A stretch of DNA of 64,000 nt from Polaribacter sp. Lineage in GTDB: Bacteria; Bacteroidota; Bacteroidia; Flavobacteriales; Flavobacteriaceae. Below, in pieces: positions 54,008 through 63,024 of this stretch. A model generated the notes under the pieces. That model was not told the origin of the DNA. It searched no databases and saw nothing but the letters and a program-made list of their open reading frames with translations. The translations under genes were made by a program, and so were the position numbers. The number at the start of each line of letters is the position of its first letter. Position 1 is the first letter of the stretch. The DNA lies in contig JAQWOR010000077.1 of NCBI GenBank assembly GCA_029245785.1, positions 216,995-280,994 of the forward strand. The letters are read 5' to 3'.

Positions 54008-55906
54008 ATGAGTGACGCTTTAAAACATGAATGTGGAATTGCCATGGTTCGACTTTTAAAACCATTACAATATTACAAAGATAAATATGGCACTGCTTTT
54101 TACGGAATTAACAAGATGTACTTGCTTATGGAAAAGCAACACAATCGCGGTCAAGATGGTGCTGGATTTGCAAGTGTAAAATTTAATGTACAACCAGGAA
54201 CGCGGTATATTAGTAGAGTGCGCTCAAATCAATCACAGCCAATTCAAGATATTTTTGCACAAATCAATGAACGATTGAATGGGGTTTTAGAAAAAAATCC
54301 ATCAAAGAAAGATGATGTTGCTTGGCAGGAGGAAAACATGCCATACGTTGGAAATTTGTTTTTAGGACATGTTCGCTATGGAACATTTGGTAGAAATAGC
54401 ATAGAAAGTGTACATCCTTTTTTGCGTCAAAGCAACTGGAAACACCAAAATTTAATTGTTGCAGGAAACTTTAACATGACCAACTCTAAACAGTTGCTAG
54501 AAGAGTTGGTAGAATTAGGACAACATCCAAAAGAGTTTACAGACACGGTTACTGTAATGGAAAAAATAGGACATTTTTTAGAAGAAGAAGTGTCAGAATT
54601 GTATTTAGAAGCAAAAGCAAAAGGGCTCAATAAAAAAGATGCATCGCCATTTATTGAAGAAAACATCGACTTGCAAAGTGTGTTACAAAAATCTGCCAAG
54701 AATTGGGATGGTGGTTATGCAATGGCTGGTTTATTAGGGCATGGAGATGCGTTTGTATTAAGAGATCCGTCAGGAATTAGACCTACATTTTATTACCAAG
54801 ATGATGAAGTTGTAGTAGTTGCTTCAGAAAGGCCTGTTATTCAAACCGTTTTTGATGTTGATATTGATACCATTCAAGAATTAGACAGAGGGCACGCCTT
54901 GATTATAAAGAAAGACGGAGCTACTTCTGTTCAGCCGATCTTAGAACAAAAACCTAAAAAATCATGTTCTTTTGAGCGCATTTATTTTTCTAGAGGAAGT
55001 GATGCTTCGATTTATGAAGAGCGAAAAAACTTAGGAAAATTAGTGTTCCCTCAGGTTTTAAAATCGATAGACAATGATATTTCAAATTCGGTTTTTTCTT
55101 TTATTCCGAATACTGCAGAAACGTCTTTTTATGGAATGACAGAAGCTGCAGAAGATGTTTTAAACCAGCAAAAAACTGCAAAAATTTTAGCGGGAGGCGG
55201 AAAATTATCCGCAGAAAGAGTTACGGAGATATTATCTGAGCGCCCTCGTTTTGAAAAAATTGCCATTAAAGACGCAAAGTTAAGAACCTTTATTGCCGAT
55301 GATAACAGTCGTGATGATTTGGTAGCGCATGTATACGATGTTACGTATGGCGTGGTAAAGCCAACAGATAATTTAGTGATTATTGATGATAGTATTGTTA
55401 GAGGAACGACTTTAAAGAAAAGTATTATCAAGATCTTAGACAGATTAAACCCTAAGAAAATTGTAGTAGTTTCTTCTGCGCCACAAATTAGATATCCAGA
55501 TTGTTATGGCATTGATATGGCAAAAATTGGTGATTTTATTGCTTTTAGAGCTGCTCTAGAATTGTTAAAAGAAACCAATCAATATCATATTATGGATGCA
55601 GTTTATGAAAAATCAGTTGCACAAAGAGGAAAACCAGATAATGAGATTGTAAACTATGTAAAAGAAATTTATCAGCCTTTTACTGATGAAGAAATTTCTG
55701 CTAAAACAGCACAAATGTTAAAAACATCTGATATTAAGGCAACTGTAGAAGTGATTTACCAATCGGTAGATAATTTACATATGGCATGCCCAGCGCATTT
55801 AGGAGATTGGTATTTTACAGGAAATTATCCTACTGATGGTGGACATCGTGTAGTAAATGAAGCCTTTATAAATTTTTATGAAGGAAGTGATAAAAGAGCG
55901 TATTAA
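54008..55906 (+). CDS. purF: Amidophosphoribosyltransferase
   Basis: A 632-aa glutamine amidotransferase that makes phosphoribosylamine, the first step of purine synthesis. The N-terminal nucleophile is C9 in HECGIAMV, which needs removal of eight residues. NRGQDGAGFAS, GHVRYGTFG and GNFNMTNSKQL complete the glutaminase part. The PRPP-binding loop is LVIIDDSIVRGTTLKK. It is about 130 residues longer than E. coli PurF (505 aa), with extra sequence in both halves; long PurF-like forms occur in Bacteroidota. It ends one base from the convergent RAYT gene. Confidence 0.9.
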   Translation: MSDALKHECGIAMVRLLKPLQYYKDKYGTAFYGINKMYLLMEKQHNRGQDGAGFASVKFNVQPGTRYISRVRSNQSQPIQDIFAQINERLNGVLEKNPSKKDDVAWQEENMPYVGNLFLGHVRYGTFGRNSIESVHPFLRQSNWKHQNLIVAGNFNMTNSKQLLEELVELGQHPKEFTDTVTVMEKIGHFLEEEVSELYLEAKAKGLNKKDASPFIEENIDLQSVLQKSAKNWDGGYAMAGLLGHGDAFVLRDPSGIRPTFYYQDDEVVVVASERPVIQTVFDVDIDTIQELDRGHALIIKKDGATSVQPILEQKPKKSCSFERIYFSRGSDASIYEERKNLGKLVFPQVLKSIDNDISNSVFSFIPNTAETSFYGMTEAAEDVLNQQKTAKILAGGGKLSAERVTEILSERPRFEKIAIKDAKLRTFIADDNSRDDLVAHVYDVTYGVVKPTDNLVIIDDSIVRGTTLKKSIIKILDRLNPKKIVVVSSAPQIRYPDCYGIDMAKIGDFIAFRAALELLKETNQYHIMDAVYEKSVAQRGKPDNEIVNYVKEIYQPFTDEEISAKTAQMLKTSDIKATVEVIYQSVDNLHMACPAHLGDWYFTGNYPTDGGHRVVNEAFINFYEGSDKRAY

Positions 55907-56150
55907 TTCAAATTTTTAACCCCATTTTGTTATTTCTATCTCGAGACCACATTTTAGGATTGTTGTTAATGTATTGTTGAATATTTCTTAAAGATTTTTC
56001 GTTACGGATAATATGGTCATAAAATCGAGGTTGCCACGAAAAACGAAGATCAATTTTCCGTGATTCAAAGGTTGTACGACCTTTGAACCATCGAATAATT
56101 CGTGAAAGATTGTTGTGCAACATGGGGTTGTGGTTTTTGGTGATGCCACC

Positions 56151-56186
56151 GTTTGTAGAGACGCGATTAATCGCGTCTCTACAAAC
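56151..56186. repeat. 36-bp perfect palindrome inside RAYT copy 2
   Basis: The left arm GTTTGTAGAGACGCGATT (56151-56168) and the right arm AATCGCGTCTCTACAAAC (56169-56186) are exact reverse complements. GTAGAGACGCGATTAATCGC-type palindromes resemble REP-like repeats common in bacterial genomes. Confidence 0.85.
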
Positions 56187-56255
56187 AACGGATTGATTAA
56201 TCGCGTCTCTACAAACAACGGATTGATTAATCGCGTCTCTACAAACAACAGGTTG
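56166..56255. repeat. Three 30-bp tandem repeats inside RAYT copy 2
   Basis: Units at 56166-56195, 56196-56225 and 56226-56255 each start ATTAATCGCGTCTCTACAAA. The first two are identical; the third differs near its end. On the coding strand each gives ten residues of the VVCRDAINQS type. Confidence 0.9.
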
Positions 56256-56550
56256 ATTAATAACCACAATTCCATGAATATGGTTTGGCATAATTACATA
56301 GGCGTCTATTGATGCATATGTAAATTGTTTTGGAATTTTTTGCCAATGTTTTTTTGCCAATTTACCAATTGTATTTAGGACCATTTTATGATGTATGATT
56401 TCTCCAAAAAAACAGGCTCGATCTTGTGTGCAAATGGTTATAAAATAATATCCATTAGAGGAATAATCCCAGTTTTTGAGACGCGTAGATTCTGTACGGT
56501 ATTTGTTTTTATATAGCATTTTTTTGATAAAGATACACTTTAGTACAATT

Positions 56551-56584
56551 AAAAGCCCCGAAGAAATAATTCTTCGGGGCTTTT
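56551..56584 (-). terminator. Strong terminator after the sod gene
   Basis: AAAAGCCCCGAAGAA (56551-56565) pairs perfectly with TTCTTCGGGGCTTTT (56570-56584), a 15-bp stem with a 4-nt loop. It lies 54 nt past the sod stop. Confidence 0.88.
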
Positions 56585-56638
56585 ATAAACCTCAAATGAG
56601 TACCTATTCTCTGTCAATACGAGAATGGTTAAAAGAAG

Positions 56639-57247
56639 TTATTTGTTTTCTGCATAACGTTTTGCAACTTCATTCCAATTAATCACATTAAAAAAAGCAT
56701 TGATATAATCAGGTCTTCTGTTTTGATAATTTAAGTAATACGCATGTTCCCAAACATCTAGTCCTAAAATTGGAGTTCCATTACAAGAAACCCCAGCCAT
56801 TAATGGATTGTCTTGGTTTGGTGTTGAGCATACAGAAACGTTACCTCCTTTATGCACACATAGCCAAGCCCAACCAGAACCAAATTGAGTTGCTGCTGCT
56901 TTAGAAAAAGTATCTTTAAAAGCATCAACAGTACCAAATTCAGCTTCAATCGCATTTTTTAATTCTCCAGACAATTCTCCTTTTCCTTCAGGGTTCATTA
57001 CTGACCAGAACAGTGAATGGTTAAAAAAACCTCCTCCATTATTTCTAACAGCGCCATTGTTCATGTCTAAATTAGCAAGAATATTTTCGATAGATGTTCC
57101 TTCTAAGTCAGTTCCAGCAATAGCATTGTTTAGGTTGTTTGTGTATCCTTGGTGATGCTTTCCATGATGAATTTCCATAGTTCTCGCATCAATATGTGGT
57201 TCTAACGCATCGTATGCGTATCCTAATTCAGGTAGTGTAAAAGCCAT
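56639..57247 (-). CDS. sodA: Superoxide dismutase (Fe/Mn family)
   Basis: A 202-aa iron/manganese superoxide dismutase. Metal ligands are H27, H77, D164 and H168 ([20 protein letters not shown]). Q145 in TPNQDNPLM sits where MnSODs carry the second-sphere Gln, so manganese or mixed use is more likely than pure Fe; the gene symbol is tentative. There is no signal peptide. It has a hairpin leader and a strong terminator. Confidence 0.92.
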   Translation of the reverse strand: MAFTLPELGYAYDALEPHIDARTMEIHHGKHHQGYTNNLNNAIAGTDLEGTSIENILANLDMNNGAVRNNGGGFFNHSLFWSVMNPEGKGELSGELKNAIEAEFGTVDAFKDTFSKAAATQFGSGWAWLCVHKGGNVSVCSTPNQDNPLMAGVSCNGTPILGLDVWEHAYYLNYQNRRPDYINAFFNVINWNEVAKRYAENK

Positions 57248-57283
57248 AATAGTATGTTTAAATGATTAATTGTATTCTTTATC

Positions 57284-57300
57284 AGCTTCTTTTAGAAGCT
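57284..57300 (-). promoter_or_regulatory. Hairpin in the sod leader
   Basis: AGCTTCT (57284-57290) and AGAAGCT (57294-57300) pair around TTT, 36 nt upstream of the sod ATG and just downstream of its -7 box. It may be an operator or an mRNA structure. Confidence 0.4.
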
Positions 57301-57309
57301 TTACATCCA

Positions 57310-57317
57310 CAAATTTA
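57310..57317 (-). promoter_or_regulatory. -7 box for the sod gene
   Basis: The minus strand reads TAAATTTG (TAnnTTTG), 62 nt upstream of the ATG. Confidence 0.45.
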
Positions 57318-57390
57318 ACTGAAAAAATTAAAATGAGCAGTGCTTATTGTTTTTGATTTTTTATGAAGGTATCAAGAAAAGTTATGAATG

Positions 57391-58413
57391 CTAATAATTA
57401 GCATCTTGGGGATGTTTCGCCATAAATTCTTCTGCCTTGTCTACCATTTTTGTGCTACCACAGAAAAAAGGAACTCTTTGGTGCAATTCTGTCGGCTCTA
57501 AATCCATGATTCTAACATAGCCATCTGTTGCTTTTCCGCCTGCTTGTTCAGCAAGAAAAGCCATCGGATTACATTCGTATAGCAATCGTAATTTTCCCTT
57601 TGGACCAATGGTGCTTGTTGGATATATATAGATGCCGCCTTTGATCATATTTATGTGAAAATCAGACACCAACGAGCCAATATATCGTGATGTATAAGGG
57701 CGATTTTCTTTTTCTTCTTGACAATATTTTAAATATTCTTTAACGCCTTTTGGAAAGTGCACATAATTCCCTTCGTTGATCGAATAAATTTTTCCATCTT
57801 CAGGGTATTGAATGTTTGGGTGCGACAAATAGAAGGTTCCAATGGCAGGGTTTAAGGTAAACCCATGAACACCTTTTCCGGTGGTAAAGACAAGCATTGT
57901 TGAGGTTCCATAAACCACATAACCCGCAGCAACTTGCTCATTCCCTTTTTGTAAAAAATCTTCTTTTGTAACGGGAGTTCCATCAGGAGTGATTCTTCTA
58001 TATATAGAAAAAATAGTTCCTACAGAAACATTAACATCAATATTTGAAGAGCCATCTAAGGGATCCATTAACAACACATATTTGTTGTCGTTAGATTTGT
58101 TTTTCCCTTCTACAATTACAAAATCATCTTCTTCTTCACTTGCAATTCCACAAACAATTTCACGATTTATGATGGTGTGTTTAAATAAATCATTTGCTAA
58201 AACATCTAATTTTTGTTGTGTTTCCCCTTGAATATTTACATCTCCAGAAGCACCTGTAATATCTACCAATCCTGCTTTTCTAATTTCATGATTTACCACT
58301 TTTGCGGCTAAACGAATGGCGTTAATTAAACGAGAAAGTTCTCCAGAAGAGTATTTAAAAGACCGTTGATTGTCAATAATAAACTCCCCTAGAGTCATGT
58401 GTTTTGCGTTCAT
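57391..58413 (-). CDS. fbp: Fructose-1,6-bisphosphatase class I
   Basis: A 340-aa gluconeogenic phosphatase. [20 protein letters not shown] is the metal-binding block near residue 118. [19 protein letters not shown] and [18 protein letters not shown] are the other class I signatures. N-terminal regulatory residues cannot be judged here. It is divergent from the GNAT gene, with sod 143 nt downstream on the same strand. Confidence 0.96.
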   Translation of the reverse strand: MNAKHMTLGEFIIDNQRSFKYSSGELSRLINAIRLAAKVVNHEIRKAGLVDITGASGDVNIQGETQQKLDVLANDLFKHTIINREIVCGIASEEEDDFVIVEGKNKSNDNKYVLLMDPLDGSSNIDVNVSVGTIFSIYRRITPDGTPVTKEDFLQKGNEQVAAGYVVYGTSTMLVFTTGKGVHGFTLNPAIGTFYLSHPNIQYPEDGKIYSINEGNYVHFPKGVKEYLKYCQEEKENRPYTSRYIGSLVSDFHINMIKGGIYIYPTSTIGPKGKLRLLYECNPMAFLAEQAGGKATDGYVRIMDLEPTELHQRVPFFCGSTKMVDKAEEFMAKHPQDANY

Positions 58414-58447
58414 AACAAATAATTGTAGTTGGTGTACAAATATCGTT

Positions 58448-58455
58448 TAAATTTG
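58448..58455 (+). promoter_or_regulatory. -7 box for the GNAT-aspartate kinase pair
   Basis: TAAATTTG (TAnnTTTG), 19 nt before the ATG at 58475. Confidence 0.5.
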
Positions 58456-58474
58456 CATTAATTAAAGATTATTT

Positions 58475-58954
58475 ATGAGTTTTATCATTAGAAAAGGACA
58501 GAAAGAAGACATGCAATCTGTCTTAGCGTTGATTAAAGAATTAGCGCTTTTTGAAAAATTACCCAATGAAGTTGAAATTACGGTTGATGATTTGGTACGA
58601 GACGGATTTTCTGAAGTTCCAAAATTCAACACATTTGTTGCTGTAGAAAACGAAGAAATTATTGGTGTTGCATTGTTTTACGAACGCTATTCTACTTGGA
58701 AGGGACGTGTTTTTCATTTAGAAGATTTGATTGTAACAAGAAGCAAAAGAGGACTTGGAGCCGGAATGGCTTTGTACAGGTCTGTCTTAAAATTTGCCTA
58801 TGATTTTGGTGCCAAGCGAGTTGTTTGGGACGTGTTGGATTGGAATGCAGATGCGATAGCATTTTATGAAAGCACCGGAGCAACAATTTTAAAAGATTGG
58901 GCAGTGGTACATATGACCAAAGAAAATTTGAAAACATTTATGGAGAATACATAG
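58475..58954 (+). CDS. GNAT-family N-acetyltransferase
   Basis: A 159-aa acetyltransferase of the diamine/spermidine-acetyltransferase-like type. ALFYERYSTWKGRVFHLEDLIV is the central strand, SKRGLGAGMALYRSV the acetyl-CoA loop, and VVWDVLDWNADAIAFYESTGA the C-terminal motif. Its acceptor is unknown. The next gene, aspartate kinase, starts 2 nt after the stop, so they are co-transcribed. Confidence 0.88.
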   Translation: MSFIIRKGQKEDMQSVLALIKELALFEKLPNEVEITVDDLVRDGFSEVPKFNTFVAVENEEIIGVALFYERYSTWKGRVFHLEDLIVTRSKRGLGAGMALYRSVLKFAYDFGAKRVVWDVLDWNADAIAFYESTGATILKDWAVVHMTKENLKTFMENT

Positions 58955-58956
58955 GG

Positions 58957-60207
58957 ATGAGAATTTTTAAATTTGGTGGCGCTTCCATAAAAAATGCGGA
59001 AGGAGTAAGGAACTTAGTAAAAGCACTTCGGCATGAAGGAGCCGAAAAAACCCTGGTTGTTATTTCTGCCATGGGAAAAATGACCAATGCTTTTGAAGAC
59101 CTTTTAGAGGCTTATTATAATAGATCACATAGCGTTGAAGAAAAGCAAGAAGCGATTGCTAATTTTCATTTAAAAATTGCCAACAAGTTATTCGAAAAGA
59201 AGCATGCAATTTTTAATGAAATAAATCTGTTAATGGATGAGTTAAGTGGGTTTATGGCACGAAATACATCTCGAAATTATAGTTTTTTGTACGATCAGAT
59301 TGTAGGATATGGAGAGTTGTTATCGACCAAAATAATCGCAGCATTTTTGCAAAAATCAGACATTAAAAATAACTGGTTAGACATCAGAACAATCATCCAA
59401 ACAGATAGTAATTATAGAAATGCAACAGTAGATTGGAAAACCACTCAAAAAAACTGTATTTCAAAAATTGACAGTACGATATTGTACATAACACAAGGAT
59501 TTTTAAGTGCAGATTATCTAGGAAATACAACAACATTAGGCCGTGAGGGCTCTGACTTTACGGCAGGAATTTTAGCCTACTGTTTGGACGCCAAAAGCGT
59601 TACCATTTGGAAAGATGTTGAAGGTGTTTTAAATGCAGATCCAAGAGTGTTTGAACAAACAGTTTTGTTAACAAAAATCTCCTATCAAGAAGCAATAGAA
59701 ATGGCTTTTTATGGCGCTTCTGTCATACATCCAAAAACATTAAAACCTTTAGAAAACAAGAGAATTCCATTGTATGTTCGCTCGTTTGAGGATTTAAAAA
59801 ACTCAGGAACAAAAGTGAGTAAAGGTGTAGCTTTAGACCCTAAAACAGCTTGTTTTATTGTAAAGAAGCATCAGGTTTTAGTGTCTATTTCTGCCACAGA
59901 TTTTTCTTTTATGGTTGAAAAAAATATCAGTCAGATTTTTAAATTATTTCATCAATACAAGCTGAAAGTAAATTTAATTCAAAATTCAGCCCTTAGTTTT
60001 TCGGTGTGCTTGGAAGATAATTTTAATTTGTTTGAGGAATTTTATACAGCCCTACATCAGAATTTTAGCATAAAATACAATCGCAATGTTACCCTGTATA
60101 CGATTCGTCATTTTGATACAGAATCAATGAAAGAAATAGAAGGCAGAGGAACGGTTTTGTTAAAGCAAATTAGTAGAGAAACGGTACAGCTAGTCATGAA
60201 ACAATGA
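58957..60207 (+). CDS. Aspartate kinase
   Basis: A 416-aa aspartokinase from the ATG at 58957 (MRIFKFGGAS). A start at 58897 inside the GNAT gene is rejected. KFGGASIKNAEGVRN is the kinase block, GREGSDFTAGILAY the substrate loop, and IHPKTLKPLENKRIPLYVRS the end of the catalytic domain. The C-terminal part, about 300-416, is ACT-like and may bind lysine or threonine. The 2-nt gap from the GNAT gene suggests one transcript. No other amino-acid pathway genes are near. Confidence 0.9.
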   Translation: MRIFKFGGASIKNAEGVRNLVKALRHEGAEKTLVVISAMGKMTNAFEDLLEAYYNRSHSVEEKQEAIANFHLKIANKLFEKKHAIFNEINLLMDELSGFMARNTSRNYSFLYDQIVGYGELLSTKIIAAFLQKSDIKNNWLDIRTIIQTDSNYRNATVDWKTTQKNCISKIDSTILYITQGFLSADYLGNTTTLGREGSDFTAGILAYCLDAKSVTIWKDVEGVLNADPRVFEQTVLLTKISYQEAIEMAFYGASVIHPKTLKPLENKRIPLYVRSFEDLKNSGTKVSKGVALDPKTACFIVKKHQVLVSISATDFSFMVEKNISQIFKLFHQYKLKVNLIQNSALSFSVCLEDNFNLFEEFYTALHQNFSIKYNRNVTLYTIRHFDTESMKEIEGRGTVLLKQISRETVQLVMKQ

Positions 60208-60230
60208 TAAAAAGTCGTTATTTTTTATAG

Positions 60231-60238
60231 TATCTTTG
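60231..60238 (+). promoter_or_regulatory. -7 box for the OlsF-like gene
   Basis: TATCTTTG (TAnnTTTG), 22 nt before the ATG at 60261. Confidence 0.5.
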
Positions 60239-60260
60239 TCCTCCTATCAAATTTTAGTGA

Positions 60261-62084
60261 ATGAGTTTAGTAACATCCAAAGAAATTGCGAACACCTTAG
60301 GAGTCTCCAAATATGGTTTTATAGGAACCTTTATGGGTTGGTTGCTGATAAAAATTTTACGCATTTCTAAAGTAAATAAGGTTTATAATAATCATAAATA
60401 CAAATCGGATTTAGATTTTTTAAATGGGCTTTTAGGCGAATTTCAAATTGAGTTTGAAATACCAGAAGAAGATCTAAAAAGAATTCCTAAAACAGGCCCT
60501 TTTATTACCATATCGAATCATCCTTTAGGAGGGATTGATGGAATTTTATTGCTAAAGTTGTTGATTGAGCAACGAAAAGATTTTAAAATTATAGGAAATT
60601 TTTTATTGCATCGAATTACCCCTTTAAAACCTTACATAATGCCCGTAAACCCTTTTGAAGATAGAAAGGACGCGAAATCGAGTGTTGCTGGAATTAAGCA
60701 GGCATTGATGCATTTAAACGAAGAAAAACCACTGGGTGTTTTTCCGGCAGGAGAAGTTTCTACGTATAGAGATGGGAAATTAATGGTTGATAAACCCTGG
60801 GAAGAAGGCGCTGTGCGATTGATTAAAAAAGCACAGGTTCCTGTAATTCCAATCTATTTTCATGCAAAGAATAGCAACCTGTTTTATGTGCTTTCTAAAA
60901 TAAGCGACACGCTTAGAACGGCTAAATTACCATCAGAATTATTATCACAAAAAAACAGAATTATTAAGGTAAGAATTGGAAAACCGATTTCTGTAAAAGA
61001 CCAAGACACGTATAAAGATATTCCTTCTTTTTATGAATTTCTTAGAAGGAAAACCTACATGTTAGCCAATCCTTTTGAAAAAAAGCCACCAAAGATTTTA
61101 TCGACAAAAAGCCTTAAAATACCAAAACCTCCAAAAAAAATCACTTTACAAAAAAATGTAAATTTATTTATAAAAGAGATTGCTCATTTAAGAGAAAAAG
61201 GAGATCGTTTGCTAGAAAGTAAAAATTACGAAGTCTTTTTTGCGAATGCAAAAAGCATTCCGAATGTACTTCAAGAAATTGGGCGTTTAAGAGAAATTAC
61301 ATTTAGAGATATTGGAGAAGGAACAAACAAAGCGATTGATTTAGATAAGTTTGATAAATACTATTACCATTTAATTTTATGGGATAGAGAAGCAAATGTG
61401 TTGGCAGGAGCTTATAGAATGGGGCTTGGAAAAGACATTTATAAAAAGTATGGAATTGCAGGGTTTTATATCCACACTTTATTTCGGTTTGAGCCAGAGT
61501 TGTATTCTATGATGGAAAACACCATTGAAATGGGAAGGGCTTTTATTATTAAAGAATATCAACAAAAACCAATGCCGTTGTTTTTACTTTGGAAAGGAAT
61601 TGTACATGTAACACTTCGGTATCCAGCATATAAATATTTGATGGGCGGAGTGAGTATTAGTAATAAATTTTCAGAATTTTCGAAGTCTTTAATGATCGAA
61701 TTTATGAGGTCACATTATTATGACCCATATATTGCGCAATATATTTTCCCTAAAAAAGAGTTTAAGGTACAGTTAAAAGATGCCGATAAAGATTTTGTTT
61801 TTGACGCAACAAAGTCTGATATGCAAAAGTTGGATAAAATTATTGACGAAATTGAACCAGGTGTATTGCGGATTCCTGTATTGATTAAGAAATATGTAAA
61901 ACAAAACGCGCGTTTGGTGGCTTTTAATGTAGACCCCAAATTTAATAATGCTGTAGATGGATTGATGTATATTCGGGTTGCAGACATTCCAGAAAGCACT
62001 GTAAAACCTGTTATGGAAGAGTTTCAACTAGCATTAGAGCAAAGGGCGACTGAAGTGGCAGAAACACAAGAAACTAAAAAATAG
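60261..62084 (+). CDS. Bifunctional acyltransferase, OlsF-like (amino-lipid synthesis)
   Basis: A 607-aa fusion. The N-terminal part (about 1-280) is a lysophospholipid-type O-acyltransferase: SNHPLGGID (85-93) holds the catalytic His, with one residue more than HX4D, and FPAGEVST is the second motif. The C-terminal part (about 300-590) is a GNAT-like N-acyltransferase of the OlsB/hemolysin type, with LREITFRDIGEG and EMGRAFI. OlsF makes ornithine lipids; related Bacteroidota enzymes make glycine or serine lipids. A single gene here replaces the usual pair. It ends at a terminator facing DUF6428. Confidence 0.85.
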   Translation: MSLVTSKEIANTLGVSKYGFIGTFMGWLLIKILRISKVNKVYNNHKYKSDLDFLNGLLGEFQIEFEIPEEDLKRIPKTGPFITISNHPLGGIDGILLLKLLIEQRKDFKIIGNFLLHRITPLKPYIMPVNPFEDRKDAKSSVAGIKQALMHLNEEKPLGVFPAGEVSTYRDGKLMVDKPWEEGAVRLIKKAQVPVIPIYFHAKNSNLFYVLSKISDTLRTAKLPSELLSQKNRIIKVRIGKPISVKDQDTYKDIPSFYEFLRRKTYMLANPFEKKPPKILSTKSLKIPKPPKKITLQKNVNLFIKEIAHLREKGDRLLESKNYEVFFANAKSIPNVLQEIGRLREITFRDIGEGTNKAIDLDKFDKYYYHLILWDREANVLAGAYRMGLGKDIYKKYGIAGFYIHTLFRFEPELYSMMENTIEMGRAFIIKEYQQKPMPLFLLWKGIVHVTLRYPAYKYLMGGVSISNKFSEFSKSLMIEFMRSHYYDPYIAQYIFPKKEFKVQLKDADKDFVFDATKSDMQKLDKIIDEIEPGVLRIPVLIKKYVKQNARLVAFNVDPKFNNAVDGLMYIRVADIPESTVKPVMEEFQLALEQRATEVAETQETKK

Positions 62085-62089
62085 CAACA

Positions 62090-62120
62090 CCATCCCAGTT
62101 GCTATTCAGGATGGCTTTTT
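62090..62120 (+). terminator. Terminator after the OlsF-like gene
   Basis: CCATCC (62090-62095) pairs with GGATGG (62109-62114) around a 13-nt loop, followed by CTTTTT. Confidence 0.7.
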
Positions 62121-62121
62121 A

Positions 62122-62610
62122 TTAACAACAACCTGTTGCAGGGTCACAACAAGCACTCTCTTTTTTAGTTACTTTTGTGATTGGCACACAAAGTTCTTTT
62201 GCCTTACAGTCGGCTTGGTAGCTGTGTAATTTTACGATGAGTTTTTGTCCGTATATTTCAATATCAGAAACTTCTAATTGGGCTGTATGAAAGGTTTTGT
62301 TTCCATATTCAAATTTAATTTCACTATTTAAAAGCAGTGGCTTTATGCCGTGTACCCGGTTAAAAATATCCAAGCCTTTTTGTACTTTTAAATAGTCTCT
62401 TTTTTCAATTTCTTTTGGGCTTTCCCAAAGTTGAACAACTGTTTCTTGCCACGAATCTGATCTTCCGCCACAATCTACAGAATCAATACGTGTGTTTTTT
62501 ATTTCTGTGATGTGATAATTTGCGCCTACCCACTTTGTTGGAGCATATTCAAAAATCAACTCTTTTCCTAAGTTATTCTTTAGGCTGCTTAAAAATTGGT
62601 GTGTTTTCAT
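62122..62610 (-). CDS. DUF6428 family protein, ArsR partner
   Basis: A 162-aa soluble protein that fits DUF6428 (FEYAPTKWVGANYHITEI). This family commonly follows an ArsR-type regulator in Bacteroidota arsenic or metal loci. Its last residues, with ESACCDPATGCC, form a thiol-rich tail that could bind a metal or metalloid. It follows the ArsR gene by 40 nt. No arsenic pump or reductase is in view. Confidence 0.65.
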   Translation of the reverse strand: MKTHQFLSSLKNNLGKELIFEYAPTKWVGANYHITEIKNTRIDSVDCGGRSDSWQETVVQLWESPKEIEKRDYLKVQKGLDIFNRVHGIKPLLLNSEIKFEYGNKTFHTAQLEVSDIEIYGQKLIVKLHSYQADCKAKELCVPITKVTKKESACCDPATGCC

Positions 62611-62650
62611 AGTTTATTGTAATAGGTATGATTAATAAGATTAATTTTTT

Positions 62651-62980
62651 TTAGCAACAGGTGCTGTTTTTATCAAATCCGGTAAACAGAACGCTTAGTT
62701 TTTGTTGAATTTCACTCCATTTTGAAGCATTGATGCAATAGCAAACACTTGTTCCTTCAATAGTGCCTTGTATGATTCCAATGTTTTTTAACTCTCGTAA
62801 ATGCTGTGAAATTGTTGCTTGTGCCAGCCCTATTTCCAACACCAATTCATTACAAATACAGCTCTTTTGTTTGATAAGGTGCTGTAAAATAGCAATCCGA
62901 GCGGGATGCCCCAACACTTTTGCAAAACTTGAAATTTCGTTTTGCTCTTTTGTAAAGATGTCTGATTTTGTGAGCCCCAT
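62651..62980 (-). CDS. ArsR/SmtB-family metalloregulator
   Basis: A 109-aa winged-helix repressor. The recognition helix is GLAQATISQHLRELKNIGI, and the metal-sensing pair is C41-I-C43 (KQKSCICNELV), placed like the ArsR ELCVCD site. A second Cys pair (C108-C109) ends the protein. It probably senses As(III) or another soft metal. A short palindrome at 62995 upstream may be its operator. It is co-transcribed with DUF6428. Confidence 0.88.
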   Translation of the reverse strand: MGLTKSDIFTKEQNEISSFAKVLGHPARIAILQHLIKQKSCICNELVLEIGLAQATISQHLRELKNIGIIQGTIEGTSVCYCINASKWSEIQQKLSVLFTGFDKNSTCC

Positions 62981-62994
62981 AAATTAATTATTAC

Positions 62995-63002
62995 ATTGCA
63001 AT
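62995..63002. promoter_or_regulatory. Candidate ArsR operator
   Basis: ATTGCAAT is an 8-bp palindrome within an AT-rich, partly symmetric stretch (about 62983-63016). It overlaps a near-consensus -7 element (TAATATTG on the minus strand). Confidence 0.4.
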
Positions 63003-63024
63003 ATTACGATTAATAAATGAATAA

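Larger units (their letters stand above)
55908..56519 (-). mobile_element. REP-associated tyrosine transposase (RAYT), copy 2, with internal repeats
   Basis: A 203-aa Y1/HUH transposase. HUH is H80-I-H82 (MPNHIHGIV) and the catalytic Tyr is Y183 (QQYINNNPKMW); SWQPRFYDHIIRNEKS is a RAYT block. Right after the HUH motif, residues 91-118 are a tandem 10-residue repeat (VVCRDAINQS, about three copies) encoded by 30-bp DNA units that end in a 36-bp perfect palindrome. The repeat length keeps the frame. It is not close in sequence to copy 1 and lies between purF and sod. Confidence 0.88.

Noticed and set aside
56151..56255. CRISPR-like direct repeats
   Set aside because: The 30-bp units are directly abutting with no unique spacers, and they lie in frame inside a RAYT gene with no cas gene nearby.
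55988..56312. Other-strand and other-frame open frames within RAYT copy 2
   Set aside because: They are shadows caused by the repeats and overlap the real gene.
58897..58956. N-terminal extension of aspartate kinase
   Set aside because: It lies inside the GNAT gene, and the kinase motif begins right at the ATG at 58957.
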